This document shows, in pieces, positions 10,143-18,801 of a stretch of 23,625 nucleotides of DNA. The notes under the pieces are model-generated. The model did not search any database. It saw only the letters and a program-made list of their open reading frames with translations, and had not been told where the DNA came from. Source of the stretch: Apostichopus californicus (lineage: Eukaryota > Echinodermata > Holothuroidea > Aspidochirotida > Stichopodidae); the NCBI GenBank assembly GCA_020650975.1, contig JAIPMN010000819.1:1-23625 (forward strand). The letters are read 5' to 3'. How positions within the stretch are numbered: the stretch's first letter is position 1; every line of letters begins with the position of its first letter. The translations under genes were made by a program, and so were the position numbers.

Positions 10143-10166
10143 GGGGGGGGGAGGGGGAGGGGGGAG
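10143..10166 (+). repeat. Four-run G tract, strong quadruplex candidate
   Basis: G9-A-G5-A-G6-A-GG: dense G-runs separated by single A residues, the loop length associated with very stable G-quadruplexes. It follows an A5/G3 stretch. The next 40 bases are ordinary sequence. Confidence 0.75.
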
Positions 10167-10950
10167 GTGTTGCAGATACATCTCTGCACCTCACTTGGAT
10201 CTGCATCTGACATAATGTAGTTATCTTGTTTATACAGTGTGGATGTTAGAGTTATTAGTTGTGTATTTGGATGTGGTTTGATGGTTTGTATCCAGCTGTA
10301 AGGATGAGGATGCTCCCAGTGAGAGATTGCTCATTAATTTAATGAGATTTTTATCCGTAATTTGAAGGATTTCATTGTCATCACTCAGACACCCCATGCA
10401 GACAGGTACAATGATAAGCAGGAAGATGGAGGGCTCTGAAAGTGTATTGGCATTTATTTCCACCCTCATGCAGCTCTTATTTGTAATAAATCATTCGCAG
10501 GATGGAGACATCTGGAAGGAATTAAGACTGATGCCATTTTGGCTGGCTTAGCTGCAGCCGTTTGGCCATTTAGTAGAGGGGGACTGACTGGAGAATAGGG
10601 GGGGAAGGGATGGATATTTCAAATTTGGAAATATATTTATTTTGCAAATTGAAACAACATAAAATTTGTTGCTTTCATCATGTGAGAGCCATTCTAGCTA
10701 TCTATTATAAGTCGACAATATCTCTTTTGGTAGAAACAGAAAATGGGTAAAATGCTTAAATGCTAATATATAATAATCATGCATACATTGCTGGTTTGAA
10801 GGGCAGTTGGGAATCATAGTGTGAAAACTAAGTACTCTTGGTTTGAAATATTTAAGACAATATAGCACTGGTGGATCCTTTTGCACACACATCCCCTATA
10901 AAATGTAGTTCACCACTTTAATTGGCTTGAATGGTGCAGGTTCCGAAAAC
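10167..10950. other. Unassigned sequence upstream of the minisatellite
   Basis: No gene was recognised. After ATTCGCAG at 10500 one frame is open for 31 codons to TAG (WRHLEGIKTD...GLTGE), but the acceptor has a poor pyrimidine tract and no donor follows, so I do not call an exon. A G-run lies at 10598-10604. Two minus-strand frames (79 and 64 codons) have no features. Confidence 0.45.
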
Positions 10951-11142
10951 TAGTGTACCTAGTGTACCTACTGTACCTAGTGTACCTACTGTACCTACTG
11001 TACCTAGTGTACCTAGTGTACCTAGTGCACCTATTGTACCTACTGTACCTACTGTACCTAGTGTACCTACAGTAGTGCACATATTGTGCCTAGTGCACCT
11101 ATTGTACCTAGTGTACATAGTGTACCTAGTGTACCTAGTGTA
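10951..11142 (+). repeat. 9-bp minisatellite, TAGTGTACC and variants, about 21 units
   Basis: Tandem 9-mers of the form TA(G/C/T)TG(T/C)ACC fill the interval. The two main types are TAGTGTACC and TACTGTACC, with rarer TAGTGCACC and TATTGTACC. Around 11068-11090 the register is disturbed by a longer unit (TACAGTAGTGCAC) and a 10-mer. Each unit contains the palindrome GTAC or its variant GCAC. Because 9 is a multiple of 3, both strands give repetitive open frames (Val-Pro-Ser/Thr on plus; Gly-Thr-Val/Leu on minus). These follow from the repeat and are not evidence of a protein. The array ends directly at a dispersed repeat. Confidence 0.93.
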
Positions 11143-11147
11143 GTTAC

Positions 11148-11512
11148 TATTTACTTGGCTTCCTTACCTGTCTCCTCACAACCCAAGCAGTCTCACTAGA
11201 TCTACATTACTTATAGAGGGAACCGGTAACCTGTAAATACCACTGCATGCCATTAGCAACCCATCACTCCTGCATGGTCAATGACCTTCCCATTCTTTCT
11301 ACCACTCAAAGTGTCTGGAAGTGTGTCTTTCGTTTGGAATTTCATCTTTTCGAATCTAAGGAATCTATAACCATCCGTGTGCACATCGCTTTAATTATTG
11401 CTCTCCACTTTCGTTCTAATTTTATTTCAATTTTTAACCGGTTCAATTAACGCACCAATTCGCTTTAATATTCATGATAAGATTTTAAATGATGAATCTA
11501 CAGTCTAGAAAA
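11148..11512 (-). repeat. Dispersed repeat, copy 1
   Basis: This copy shares its first block (11150-11185, ACTTGGCT...TTACCTGTCTCCTCACAACC) with copies at 19970 and 20541. It shares a second block (11298-11345, centred on TTCTACCACTCAAAGTGTCT) with copy 2, and a short end block TCTACAGTCTA at 11498-11508. On the minus strand the first block reads GTTGTGAGGAGACAG|GTAAGG, a consensus 5' splice site. Read on that strand, the unit ends at the minisatellite, an arrangement like the simple-repeat tail of a retroposon. A 67-codon plus-strand frame inside it has no recognisable domain. The family was not identified. Confidence 0.65.
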
Positions 11513-12040
11513 CCTCAATTTTGCTACATCCATGAGTGAAATGTTAATTAGCACGGTCTACTTAAACGACATGAGTTTTGCTCATAAATCAGATCGGTCA
11601 GATTGCTTTTAATTCATACTAAATAAAATAATAATAATAAGAAAACGATCAAAGCTATCCATTTTGTTGTGATTAATTGAAAAGAAATGATAAGTACTAT
11701 GAAAACATGACACGTTGTGAGTAAAACCAGCCTTGAAGTACAATGACCTAGAATTTCACAAATTTTGAACCACTTGAAAGAAGATACCAGCTAGTGCTTA
11801 ACAAATCTACTGGCTAAAAAAACCAAAATGTCACTGGTACGGTAGTTTCCTGTACATTTAAAACACATATGAATTACTGTACAGGATGTTGAGAGCAGCC
11901 TATTAATATTTGCTAATAAGAAACAGTAAAATAGTTAGTTTATGGGAAATCATGCAGATTCCTCGACTGATACGATAGTTAACCGAATTAATACCATGTG
12001 TTTATTAGTTAGAACTCAAAGTTTTAGTGGCAGAAAAAAA
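11513..12040. other. Unassigned AT-rich sequence
   Basis: No gene was recognised. A short (ATA)n run lies at 11628-11641. The rest is A/T-rich with scattered TTAATT words. Confidence 0.55.
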
Positions 12041-12080
12041 TTGCCATTGCATATTTTTTTTCTATAACTGCAAATGGCAA
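12041..12080. repeat. Inverted repeat, arms of 11-12 bp
   Basis: TTGCCATTGCA (12041-12051) faces TGCAAATGGCAA (12069-12080). The arms are complementary apart from one extra base, and the 17-nt loop is T-rich. It could fold as an RNA hairpin or be the remnant of a small foldback element. No target-site duplication is obvious. Confidence 0.7.
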
Positions 12081-12290
12081 TCAAAGCCGTGCTCTGGCAT
12101 AATTTACATAATTTAACCAGTCAATAAGCTGGAATTTCCAGGGCCTGATTAAAAGAGTGAAAACTTGCAACATGAGATCAGTAGTATTGGAGATATGATA
12201 AATTTGGTCTTTTCTGCAGTTTTTGCATATCACAGTTTATGAAACAAAAGCCATCTATTTTTGTACATTACTGTATCTTGATATCTCTCG

Positions 12291-12305
12291 GAAAAACAGT
12301 TTTTC
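12291..12305. repeat. Palindrome GAAAAAC-A-GTTTTTC
   Basis: A perfect 7-bp palindrome around a single central A. It lies about 90 bp upstream of the longer hairpin at 12386 in the same AT-rich stretch. No known motif is recognised. Confidence 0.75.
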
Positions 12306-12385
12306 AATCAAAAGTTTGTTTATTTGGAAAGAGGCTGCTACTTCTGTTTCAAAAAATTCTGCGGGGTTTTTATCTTGTAAAAGGT

Positions 12386-12416
12386 AAAAACAGAGAATTT
12401 GCAATTCTGTGTTTTT
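12386..12416. repeat. Near-perfect 14-bp hairpin with 3-nt loop
   Basis: AAAAACAGAGAATT and AATTCTGTGTTTTT pair at 13 of 14 positions around the loop TGC. The outer A/T pairs and the following T-run give it the outline of a factor-independent terminator. In a nuclear genome this more likely reflects a local inverted duplication, although RNA polymerase III also stops at T-runs. Two overlapping frames on opposite strands (12239-12427 and 12255-12515) cross it and look non-coding. Confidence 0.7.
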
Positions 12417-12578
12417 TTCCCTGTTAGGTACACGTACAAGGTTTCCATGGTAACATACATGTGCATTATTAACAATGATGAATGGAACAATGGAATAGAA
12501 AGTTACAAAGCGCAACCTCTCTGGGTAAGATATGTATGCATGTCATAGCATATCCAATCCATTATTGTCTGAACATAT

Positions 12579-12645
12579 AAAAAAAAAAAAAAAAGAAGTT
12601 ATATAGGGGTTTACTTTTCTGCTTCATCAATCCTTTTTTTTTTTT
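12579..12645. repeat. A16 and T12 runs in inverted orientation
   Basis: A run of 16 A (12579-12594) and a run of 12 T (12634-12645) are separated by 39 bp. Such a pair can form a stem, or can mark two oppositely oriented retroposon tails. No body sequence supports either reading. Confidence 0.75.
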
Positions 12646-14277
12646 GTGTGGTTGTGCTCAGGATTGTGTACAGAAGAATTTTCTATATTATGGAAGGAAT
12701 CCCCAAAAATATATATACAGAGATTCGAGTCTTTGTTTTGACGAGGGCAGTGTAGGTGGTTGCTTATTGAACTCAACAATCACTGTACTTTGAAAACTAA
12801 GTTAAAAGTTATAGGAGTTGTGGGTGACATATCATGCAAGGTTGCTTCCTTTGAACAAACAAATATATATGAAAAAAGCAAAAAAAAAACAAAATAGGAG
12901 TTGTATATACTGCACATTGGTTTTTTTTTTAATGCCTTAATACTAACCTCCGATAAACTGTAGATTAATTATATTGCGTCTTAATTATATTTGCCATGTC
13001 TTGATCTAGATCTGGAATATTATTCAATTTAAATTTGATATCCAGATAGTTACCCTTTGGCGAAAAAAAAAGAAAAAAGAGAGAACGTCGGCCATAAATT
13101 TATGAGTTCCGTGCATGCAGGCTTGTCGATCTTAATTATTCAGTACGCAGCTGTGGCCAGTTTATACATATTTCAAGTCAAATGGTTGATCCGGATGGAG
13201 AAAGATTGATCTGTAAGTCAATTTCAGATCCATGACTTTGGTTCATGGACTTCCCTCCCTCTCCCTCCACCCCCACACACGCATGCACGGACATACACAC
13301 AATTTTGAGATTGGGGGTAAGGAGCAGGACCAATGTTGACTAATATTGAAATTGCTGCCCACTTTATACACCCAAATATCTTTAATTTATTTTAATTAAC
13401 TTTATTCTGGAAGTAGGATGGGGAGGGGGGAGGGGGGCAACATAGTTCTTCCAGTTTCTAGTGTTGGGGATCTTGTGTCAAGAGCATCACAGTACTCTAG
13501 ACAATAAGTACTTTGCTCGAGTTCAGAATTGAACTAAAAACGAGAATTTTGGAGCTTGAAATTCATAAACTATTTAAGTATACAGCCTGCGGTAGAAGTG
13601 CATTTTACAAAGTCATTTCATATCTCAACAACAGATGCTTAATTGTGGCTCATAATTGTCTCGTTGTGTCGTCGTATTCCCGCTGATGGCACCACTGGAA
13701 TTTAGTAGTTGACCTATCAAGATAATTCTTCACCTGTTGTGAGTGTCGACTCTGTCCGGTGGGGCTGTGCTATATTTGTTGATTACAACACACAGTGAAG
13801 AACAAAACATACAGATCGACATTTTAACAGAAAAATCAACTGTATCTTAGTGAAATTATTTTGTAATTTTTTTTATGATTGTGAATCTGAAGGGTTTGTT
13901 CAAGTAATCCTTGATTCTGCAGAAAGTTTGTTGCATTCTCTAGAAGACTTTTGTCAATAGGTGTGTATAGTACATAGGTATACTAAGTATATTGTAAGTA
14001 ATTAATTAATGTTGCCATAATTCTCCATATGAAAGAAGATCAATATGGCGGTGAAAGATGATTTCTAACAATTTGGTGTCATTAGCGAAGTTTTTTGTGG
14101 AAAAGTAAGTTTAGCGCAATAAAATCACACACCCTTGAAATACCTTTTAGCAGTGGTTCGGTGACAAAATTTACAATTGATCAAAAAATCATAACCTTGT
14201 GCAGAATTTCTTGAATTTTATGCTTCAAATATTATCAACTGAGACTTTTATATAAGTCTTGAAACTTATGTTCTTAC
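12646..14277. other. Unassigned sequence
   Basis: No gene was recognised. It holds an A/G tract at 13062-13084, a CT-rich tract at 13252-13278 with a short CACACAC run, a G-rich tract at 13415-13437 (runs of 4, 6 and 6), and a small inverted repeat CCATGA/TCATGG at 13230-13248. Several AT-rich segments lie between. Confidence 0.5.
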
Positions 14278-14333
14278 CTGTCTCCAATGGAGTACATGTA
14301 TGCAGTTCTGCCTTCCAAGATGTTAAGGACCAT
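14278..14333 (-). CDS. Candidate minus-strand first coding exon, 18 codons plus 2 nt
   Basis: On the minus strand an ATG at 14333 opens MVLNILEGRTAYMYSIGD plus two bases. It runs to CATTGGAGACAG|GTAAGAAC, a near-ideal 5' splice site with the exon ending at 14278. An in-frame TAA sits directly before the ATG. The frame is short enough to be open by chance, and the protein is not recognised. Alternatively an internal exon could start after GAAG or GGCAG a little downstream. The GGAGACAGGTAAG string is shared with the dispersed repeat copies, so the site may be repeat-derived. Confidence 0.2.
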
Positions 14334-14909
14334 TTAGTTAGGAAACTATTTTCCATGCAAAAAAGAAAAAAAAAACTACATTCTTAGGCATTTCAGATGT
14401 GGGAAGGTGACCTGAGATCGCTGAGGACTCATAGTTTTTAAAAAGGTTCCCATTTCCCAGTACATTTGCTGTAAATTTGTAAATTATGAAGACTCTACAT
14501 TATAGCTATATTATTACTATATTGCATTTATAGCTTCATTCTGTCTCAGTGCTTGCTGCAAAAGAAGCATTGGTTTTGAACAGGTCATGATTTAAATCCA
14601 TTGCGTATCTTGTCCCTCGTAATCCAAATTTAACTATGTTTTCTTAATTTTTTTTTGCGTTCATGTATCTGTTGGATATATACCGTACGTTGACTACTAC
14701 GGGATGGTTAAATTGTCAGCGGTAGGTTTAAAGCTTAGGGCTTCACTCATCAGTACTACGAGACCGTACTTATAAAAGTATCTCTATTCGAGATAATAGG
14801 ATCAGTGTTTACACCACTGTCAGAGCAGTTAATCTTCTAATAATCTCCTGGGGGCAGAATTTGATACCAAGTGGGAGAAATGGCTTGTAGGTGTACTGGT
14901 TGTGAAGTA
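14334..14909. other. Unassigned AT-rich sequence
   Basis: No gene was recognised. A-runs occur at 14360-14376 and T-runs at 14649-14656. Nothing else stands out. Confidence 0.55.
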
Positions 14910-15388
14910 TTAGCACTTGGTATTGATCGCATCTTGAATTACAGGCAGAGTGACGTAGTCGAATCTAGAATGTGTACGAGTATGGAATCCATAAATATGG
15001 GTGTCTATATATATATACACACTCCTGCTTAATTGTGACATCCAGTAAACTGCATAGAGCCAGCTCGGTGCCGTAATGACAGACGCCGTTATATTGGCGA
15101 CCAGGGACGAATTTTCTTGTGATGTTAATTGCAGCGTCTGATAAGCTGATGAAAACTTAATTGCTACATTCAGGGCAAATTTTAAAGGATGTTTTCTGTT
15201 TGTCCCTCTGACAACCAAGTCTTCTGCTTCGGTGTCGTTTCCAAACAGCAAATTGTAGTCGTCCGAAAAAATGTAGCAAAATAACAAAGAATGACCGATA
15301 TATAGAGTGTATTAGGAGAGATGTTTAGGATTGGTGAATAGAACACCAGCTTCAGGCCTGCAGTAAAACTCCCATTCCAGCGGATCAT
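14910..15388 (-). other. CG-richer segment with the longest open frame in the window
   Basis: This stretch holds more CG dinucleotides than most of the window, for example GACGTAGTCG, GACGCCG, GGCGACC and GTCGTCCG. It carries a 125-codon minus-strand frame (14910-15287) that overlaps a 68-codon frame (15182-15388). The 125-residue product has a mixed composition, with an Ile/Tyr-rich stretch from a TATATATA run, and I recognise no domain. A plus-strand block after GAATTACAG (acceptor at 14944) is also briefly open. A decayed gene fragment, an untranslated exon or a regulatory segment are all possible. I do not call a gene. Confidence 0.3.
15094..15140 (+). repeat. Short dispersed repeat, copy a
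   Basis: TTGGCGACCAGGGACGAATT and the roughly 27 following bases (to AATTGCAG) match 15593-15640 with mismatches and small gaps. The shared core is CAGGGACGAA. The copies lie about 500 bp apart in the same orientation. Confidence 0.5.
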
Positions 15389-15566
15389 TGGCCTTTAGAA
15401 TTACACTTATGCACTATTTTAGATTTATTTCAGCATCTCCAAAAGTGAAGGCGGGCTGATACCCTTTTATTATTTTTCCTTTTTGCTGGTAATTTATTTA
15501 TAGTGTATTGAATTTGATATAAATAACTATATAGTACTTCTAAGAACAATTAACCTCCAAAGGTAA

Positions 15567-15640
15567 TTTTGGTTGTCTTCAGGAATAGAAATTTGGTTGT
15601 CAGGGACGAAATTTGCTGTGATATGCAATTCAGGTCAGAA
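15567..15640 (+). repeat. Short dispersed repeat, copy b, with internal duplication
   Basis: Two successive units, TTTTGGTTGTC...AGGAATAGAAA (15567-15590) and TTTGGTTGTCAGGGACGAAA (15592-15611), are related to each other. The second continues into sequence similar to 15094-15140. A small, decayed repeat with a local duplication explains this best. Confidence 0.5.
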
Positions 15641-16360
15641 TTTGTTAAGTTATTCATGTCGTTAACATGCATGTACAACATGTTTTATATTTCATGTGCA
15701 AGACAGCTGTAAATATATATTAGAAATAAACGAGATATCACTTAAAGATTTGTCTTATATCTGTACGGTTCATATAGGCTTATAGCGTTTTAAATATCAT
15801 GAACTCAATCAATTCAAGCAGCATAGATAACGGTTGTTGAAAGAAGAAATGTCATGGTTAATGTTTAAAAATTGTGAAATGTACCATATATATAGACATG
15901 GTTAATGTATACACAAGACAGCCAAGAGAAATATACAATATAATATATAAGATTGAAGGTTTCTATTCTTATTTATTCATACGCTGTTGACACGCATTGC
16001 AAAGGTGCACATGCAGGTTACCCTTATAATACTGTCATGAAGTACTGTGATATATGGTAAGCTTGTAATTATTGGCGACACCACGTTATTGGTGCACTTT
16101 TACTGGTGTTTGGTGTTGGTGTGGTGTCATGTACTAGACTTCATCATTTTAGATTCTACCCAGGTTATATATGCAGGTCTCCCTATATGCAGAGTAAACC
16201 TGGATTGTACAAAAAGAGAAAAGAATTTGCATAATGGGGGAGAGTGGGTGGGGTTGGGGAAGTAAAAGGCTAAGAAGCTAGGAAAATTTTCTGAGAATGA
16301 AGATCTTTAAAAATATTGGGAATATACATGGAATGTGATTTGTATGACATCTGTCCGATA
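15641..16360. other. Unassigned AT-rich sequence
   Basis: No gene was recognised. CATGGTTAATGT occurs twice (about 15854 and 15897) and TATATA runs are frequent. The 72-codon frame at 16047-16265 shows no features. Confidence 0.5.
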
Positions 16361-16428
16361 GATGAGGGGAGGGGAAGGGGTGAGAAGGTAGTGAGGGTTG
16401 TGGGGGTTGTGGGGATCGGGGGGAGGAC
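16361..16428 (+). repeat. G-rich tract with quadruplex potential
   Basis: GGGGAGGGGAAGGGG is followed by GAGGG and GTGGGGGTTGTGGGG units and then GGGGGGAGG. Many runs of three or more G lie within 70 bp. The GGGTTGTGGG part repeats GGTTGTGGGG. Confidence 0.75.
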
Positions 16429-16446
16429 ATGGCTATGGCAATCTGG

Positions 16447-16606
16447 ATAGCTTCAAAAGAAGGGAAAGTAAAAGAATTTTTCTTTATTATTTGAAAACAG
16501 AAAAGTATTCATGCTTCCTCTGACTACCCAAACTGGAAACTTTTAACTATTCGAGAGATTCAAATGTTTTTTTTTGGCTAAATGTTTACTTTACAGTATA
16601 GTTCAG
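16447..16606 (+). repeat. Tandem duplication, unit 1 (about 160 bp)
   Basis: The unit runs from ATAGCTTCAAAA to TACTTTACAGTATAGTTCAG and is repeated at 16647-16808 with an offset of 200-202 bp. Shared blocks include GGGAAAGTAAAAGAATT, ACTACCCAAAC and the final ACTTTACAGTA-AGTTCAG. Its ends are weakly inverted (GGAAAGTAAAAG against a terminal TTTACTTTAC), so the ancestor may have been a small inverted-repeat element. Confidence 0.8.
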
Positions 16607-16646
16607 ATAGATCAACAGTGTTAAAGATGATTATACAAAATTGTGT

Positions 16647-16808
16647 ATAGCTTCAAAACATGGGAAAGTAAAAGAATTAATTCCTATTTACTTGAAACAG
16701 TAAAGTATGCGTGCAGGCCTGTTCTAAAACTACCCAAACGGGAAAGTTTAACTTTTTGCGAGATTTAAATATTCTTTTTGGCAAAATTTTTACTTTACAG
16801 TAGTTCAG
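16647..16808 (+). repeat. Tandem duplication, unit 2 (about 162 bp)
   Basis: Second copy of the 16447-16606 unit, separated from it by about 40 bp of unshared sequence. GTAAAGTA (16699-16706) and the terminal TACTTTAC (16791-16798) form an exact 8-bp inverted repeat inside this copy. The two copies differ by many substitutions and small indels, so the duplication is not recent. Confidence 0.8.
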
Positions 16809-16971
16809 TAGTATACAGTCCTCAAACACAAGATTAGTTACCTTAATAGACAGTCTCTACACTTTGTGAGCCGTTTTAATTAACTCAGTGAAATGTGAGT
16901 CGATCTCTCAATTTTTTTTACTTTTCTCCAATTTGTGTGTAATTTTACTATGCGTGTTGAATGTCTTTATT

Positions 16972-17010
16972 TACTTCATGCGTCTCTTACGGTCTTACCT
17001 GTCTTAACTC
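16972..17010 (-). repeat. Possible degenerate fourth copy of the donor-bearing repeat block
   Basis: TTTACTTCATGCGTCTCTTA and the following TTACCTGTCTTAAC resemble the first block of copies 1 and 2 (TTTACTTCGCTCCTCGCTTA, then CCTGTCTCC), with a short insertion. Only this block is shared, so common origin is uncertain. Confidence 0.3.
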
Positions 17011-17080
17011 GTTTGTCTACGATGTGAAGTAAATTGACTCCGTTTTGTTTGTTTTGAACCGCCACATTGTAATGGGCCAT
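16999..17080 (-). CDS. Candidate minus-strand first coding exon, 27 codons plus 1 nt
   Basis: On the minus strand ATGGCC at 17080 opens MAHYNVAVQNKQNG...HIVDKRVKT plus one base. It ends at GTTAAGACAG|GTAAGACC, a full match to the 5' splice consensus. TAG lies in frame directly upstream. The ATG sits at the edge of a (TCTA)n microsatellite, which would put simple repeat in the 5' leader. The protein is not recognised, and 27 codons can be open by chance. Confidence 0.2.
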
Positions 17081-17107
17081 CTATCTATCTGTCTATCCAT
17101 CTATCTC
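17079..17107 (+). repeat. (TCTA)n microsatellite, imperfect
   Basis: About seven tetranucleotide units, ATCTATCTATCTGTCTATCC and on, with a TCTG and TCCA variant. A similar but shorter ATCGATCGATCAATCTATCC stretch lies at 17447-17466. Confidence 0.85.
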
Positions 17108-17232
17108 CCTGCATCAAGAGGGAAACGAGCAGCGAGTAAATTGCTCCTGTATAGAGCAACTTCATCAATTGATGGTTAATTAAAGTGGATAAAAGATGGC
17201 TTCATCACAGATACATTGCATTAAATGTTTAT

Positions 17233-17281
17233 TAAAAACGAAAGAAAAAAGAAAAGCAAAAAAGAAAAGAAAAAAAAAGGA
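17233..17281 (+). repeat. A/G polypurine tract
   Basis: AAAAACGAAAGAAAAAAGAAAAGCAAAA-type sequence runs for about 50 bp, nearly all purine on the plus strand. It resembles the tracts at 5907 and 6540 but lacks flanking splice-like signals. Confidence 0.8.
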
Positions 17282-18145
17282 ATGAAAATAAAATAGAAGG
17301 AATTTGAACCAATCCTAAAATGACATCAATATCTCTCTTTTGTCAGACAAGATTTATTTCTTCATTGTTTATCTTTCTTTTGTGTGTATCAACGTTTCTC
17401 TTGTTTCAGTTGAAGCGAATGCAGTTTACTCTGCATTGATCTTTATATCGATCGATCAATCTATCCATCGCAGCTAGACAACTTAACCTAAGAAAAGTAT
17501 TTTAATTAAAAGAGAGATTCATTTCTGATGAATGTTCAAGCATACAGTAGGCTATGAAGATTTACATCAAATACCTGTAGCTCTAATATCTCTTGTGATA
17601 ATTAAAACTGTGTTTGATTATTCTTATGGTTGCTTCTAGAGCTTAAAAAGTGTTCTTTTTTTGGGTATTCCTATGATGGGCTGACCATTCACAATATCAT
17701 CTGTACATAGCTGTATAATTATGTAGTTGCCTACACTGCTAAGTTCTTATAGCTGGCAAATAGCCAGTAATTCACTACTGCATGCTCTCACAGGCCTCCA
17801 AACTTTTGGCTATGATTTACTGACAGATTTAAAAACTTACATTAGATTTCACTTACAGTTTGCCAGGGGAATGAGGAAGAATAAAAAAAAACAATGGGGT
17901 AAACAATACATTTTTTTCTGCCAGTATAGACACATCCTGTTTTTATATTAATTTGTGGAAAATGCCAGTGGGAATTTGAAATTAGTAAGGAAATTTTTAT
18001 TTTATTATTAAATTGTAGCAAATGGCTAAAATTGTGAAGTTCTAGGCAAGGTTACTCTCATAATATATTCAAGTATTAATTAAGCTCCTCACAGACTATC
18101 TGTCTCCATGCATCTAATTATGCAATTAATTTAATACCTTGAACC
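17282..18145. other. Unassigned AT-rich sequence
   Basis: No gene was recognised. CTTGTTTCAG at 17400-17409 resembles an acceptor, but the following TTGAAGCGAATGCAG block has no donor. The 74-codon frame at 17727-17951 has no features. Confidence 0.5.
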
Positions 18146-18177
18146 ACCCCTCCCTTCCCCCTCCTCCCTCCCCTCTC
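18146..18177 (+). repeat. C/T-rich tract
   Basis: CCCCTCCCTTCCCCCTCCTC and the following bases form one of the few C-rich stretches on the plus strand. Overlapping short frames on both strands near 18131-18394 derive Pro- and Gly-rich parts from it and are not called. Confidence 0.8.
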
Positions 18178-18311
18178 TGCTATAGCCTTTGCCAATATTT
18201 TGCCAAAATACTGTATCGACACAAGCTTCCCCCATTAGTTCAAGGATTGTGCAACACTTTCCTTTCATTAGCCTTAGATCTTTTAGTATTCGACTACATA
18301 TTAAAGGGATG

Positions 18312-18324
18312 TTCCCACTGGGAA
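18312..18324. promoter_or_regulatory. Palindrome TTCCCA-C-TGGGAA
   Basis: A perfect 6-bp inverted repeat around one base. TTCC...GGAA half-sites are used by STAT-type factors, but the usual spacing is shorter, so binding is only a guess. Confidence 0.15.
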
Positions 18325-18596
18325 AGTTCAATGGCACCATGGTCTGTGTTATAAGGTTAAATGGGGGGCTCAAGGTATTCAACCAGTGAAGCATGAAATG
18401 CTATTAGTGGACCTGATGGGCTTTAAATGATAAAGGCTCTGTACTGTAAGTAGCTCCTCTACTGTATTGTCAGTTCTAATTCTATCCAACAGTTAACTTT
18501 ATGAAGCGTACTAGCTTACCTCATATACATGCATGCATTATCCTCTAATACTACGCTTGGTCAAGTCTTTAAAGAGTGGGTGTGGGTGTGGCTACC

Positions 18597-18792
18597 ATCC
18601 ATCCAGGCCCTGACTCCTCCCTCCTCTTTTGAACTATATCGATACAACAGTTAATTGTGGAGCAGGTCAATACCTTTGTGATACAGATAAAGACTTAAAA
18701 TATGCATTATTACAGTAAGAAAAACACTATTCATGCATGCTCCTATAAAAGTAATAATGAAAAGTAACAGAATAATAAAACTGTTAAGATCT
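18597..18792 (+). repeat. Tandem duplication, unit 1 (196 bp)
   Basis: Runs from ATCCATCCAGG to CTGTTAAGATCT and is repeated nine bases later at 18802-19038. Shared blocks include CCTGACTCCTCC, the 20 bases ATATCGATACAACAGTTAAT and the words after them up to GGAGCAGGTCAA, and AAAATATGCATTA. This copy lacks about 45 bp that unit 2 has after CCTCTTTT. Confidence 0.88.
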
Positions 18793-18801
18793 TAGGCAAC
18801 G

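Noticed and set aside
10501-10592. Possible exon after ATTCGCAG
   Set aside because: The acceptor has a poor pyrimidine tract, there is no convincing donor, and only one frame is open before TAG.
10918-11143. Repetitive Val-Pro-Ser/Thr (plus) and Gly-Thr-Val/Leu (minus) proteins
   Set aside because: Both follow from a 9-bp tandem repeat whose length is a multiple of three; nothing outside the repeat supports a protein.
11298-11450. Possible 3' end of a reverse transcriptase frame within repeat copy 1
   Set aside because: A few residues suggested the LINE C-terminal region, but the reading frame does not hold in copy 2 and no catalytic motif is visible.
12386-12425. Bacterial-type terminator (hairpin plus T-run)
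   Set aside because: The window lacks any bacterial gene organisation; the stem is AT-rich and fits a local inverted duplication better.
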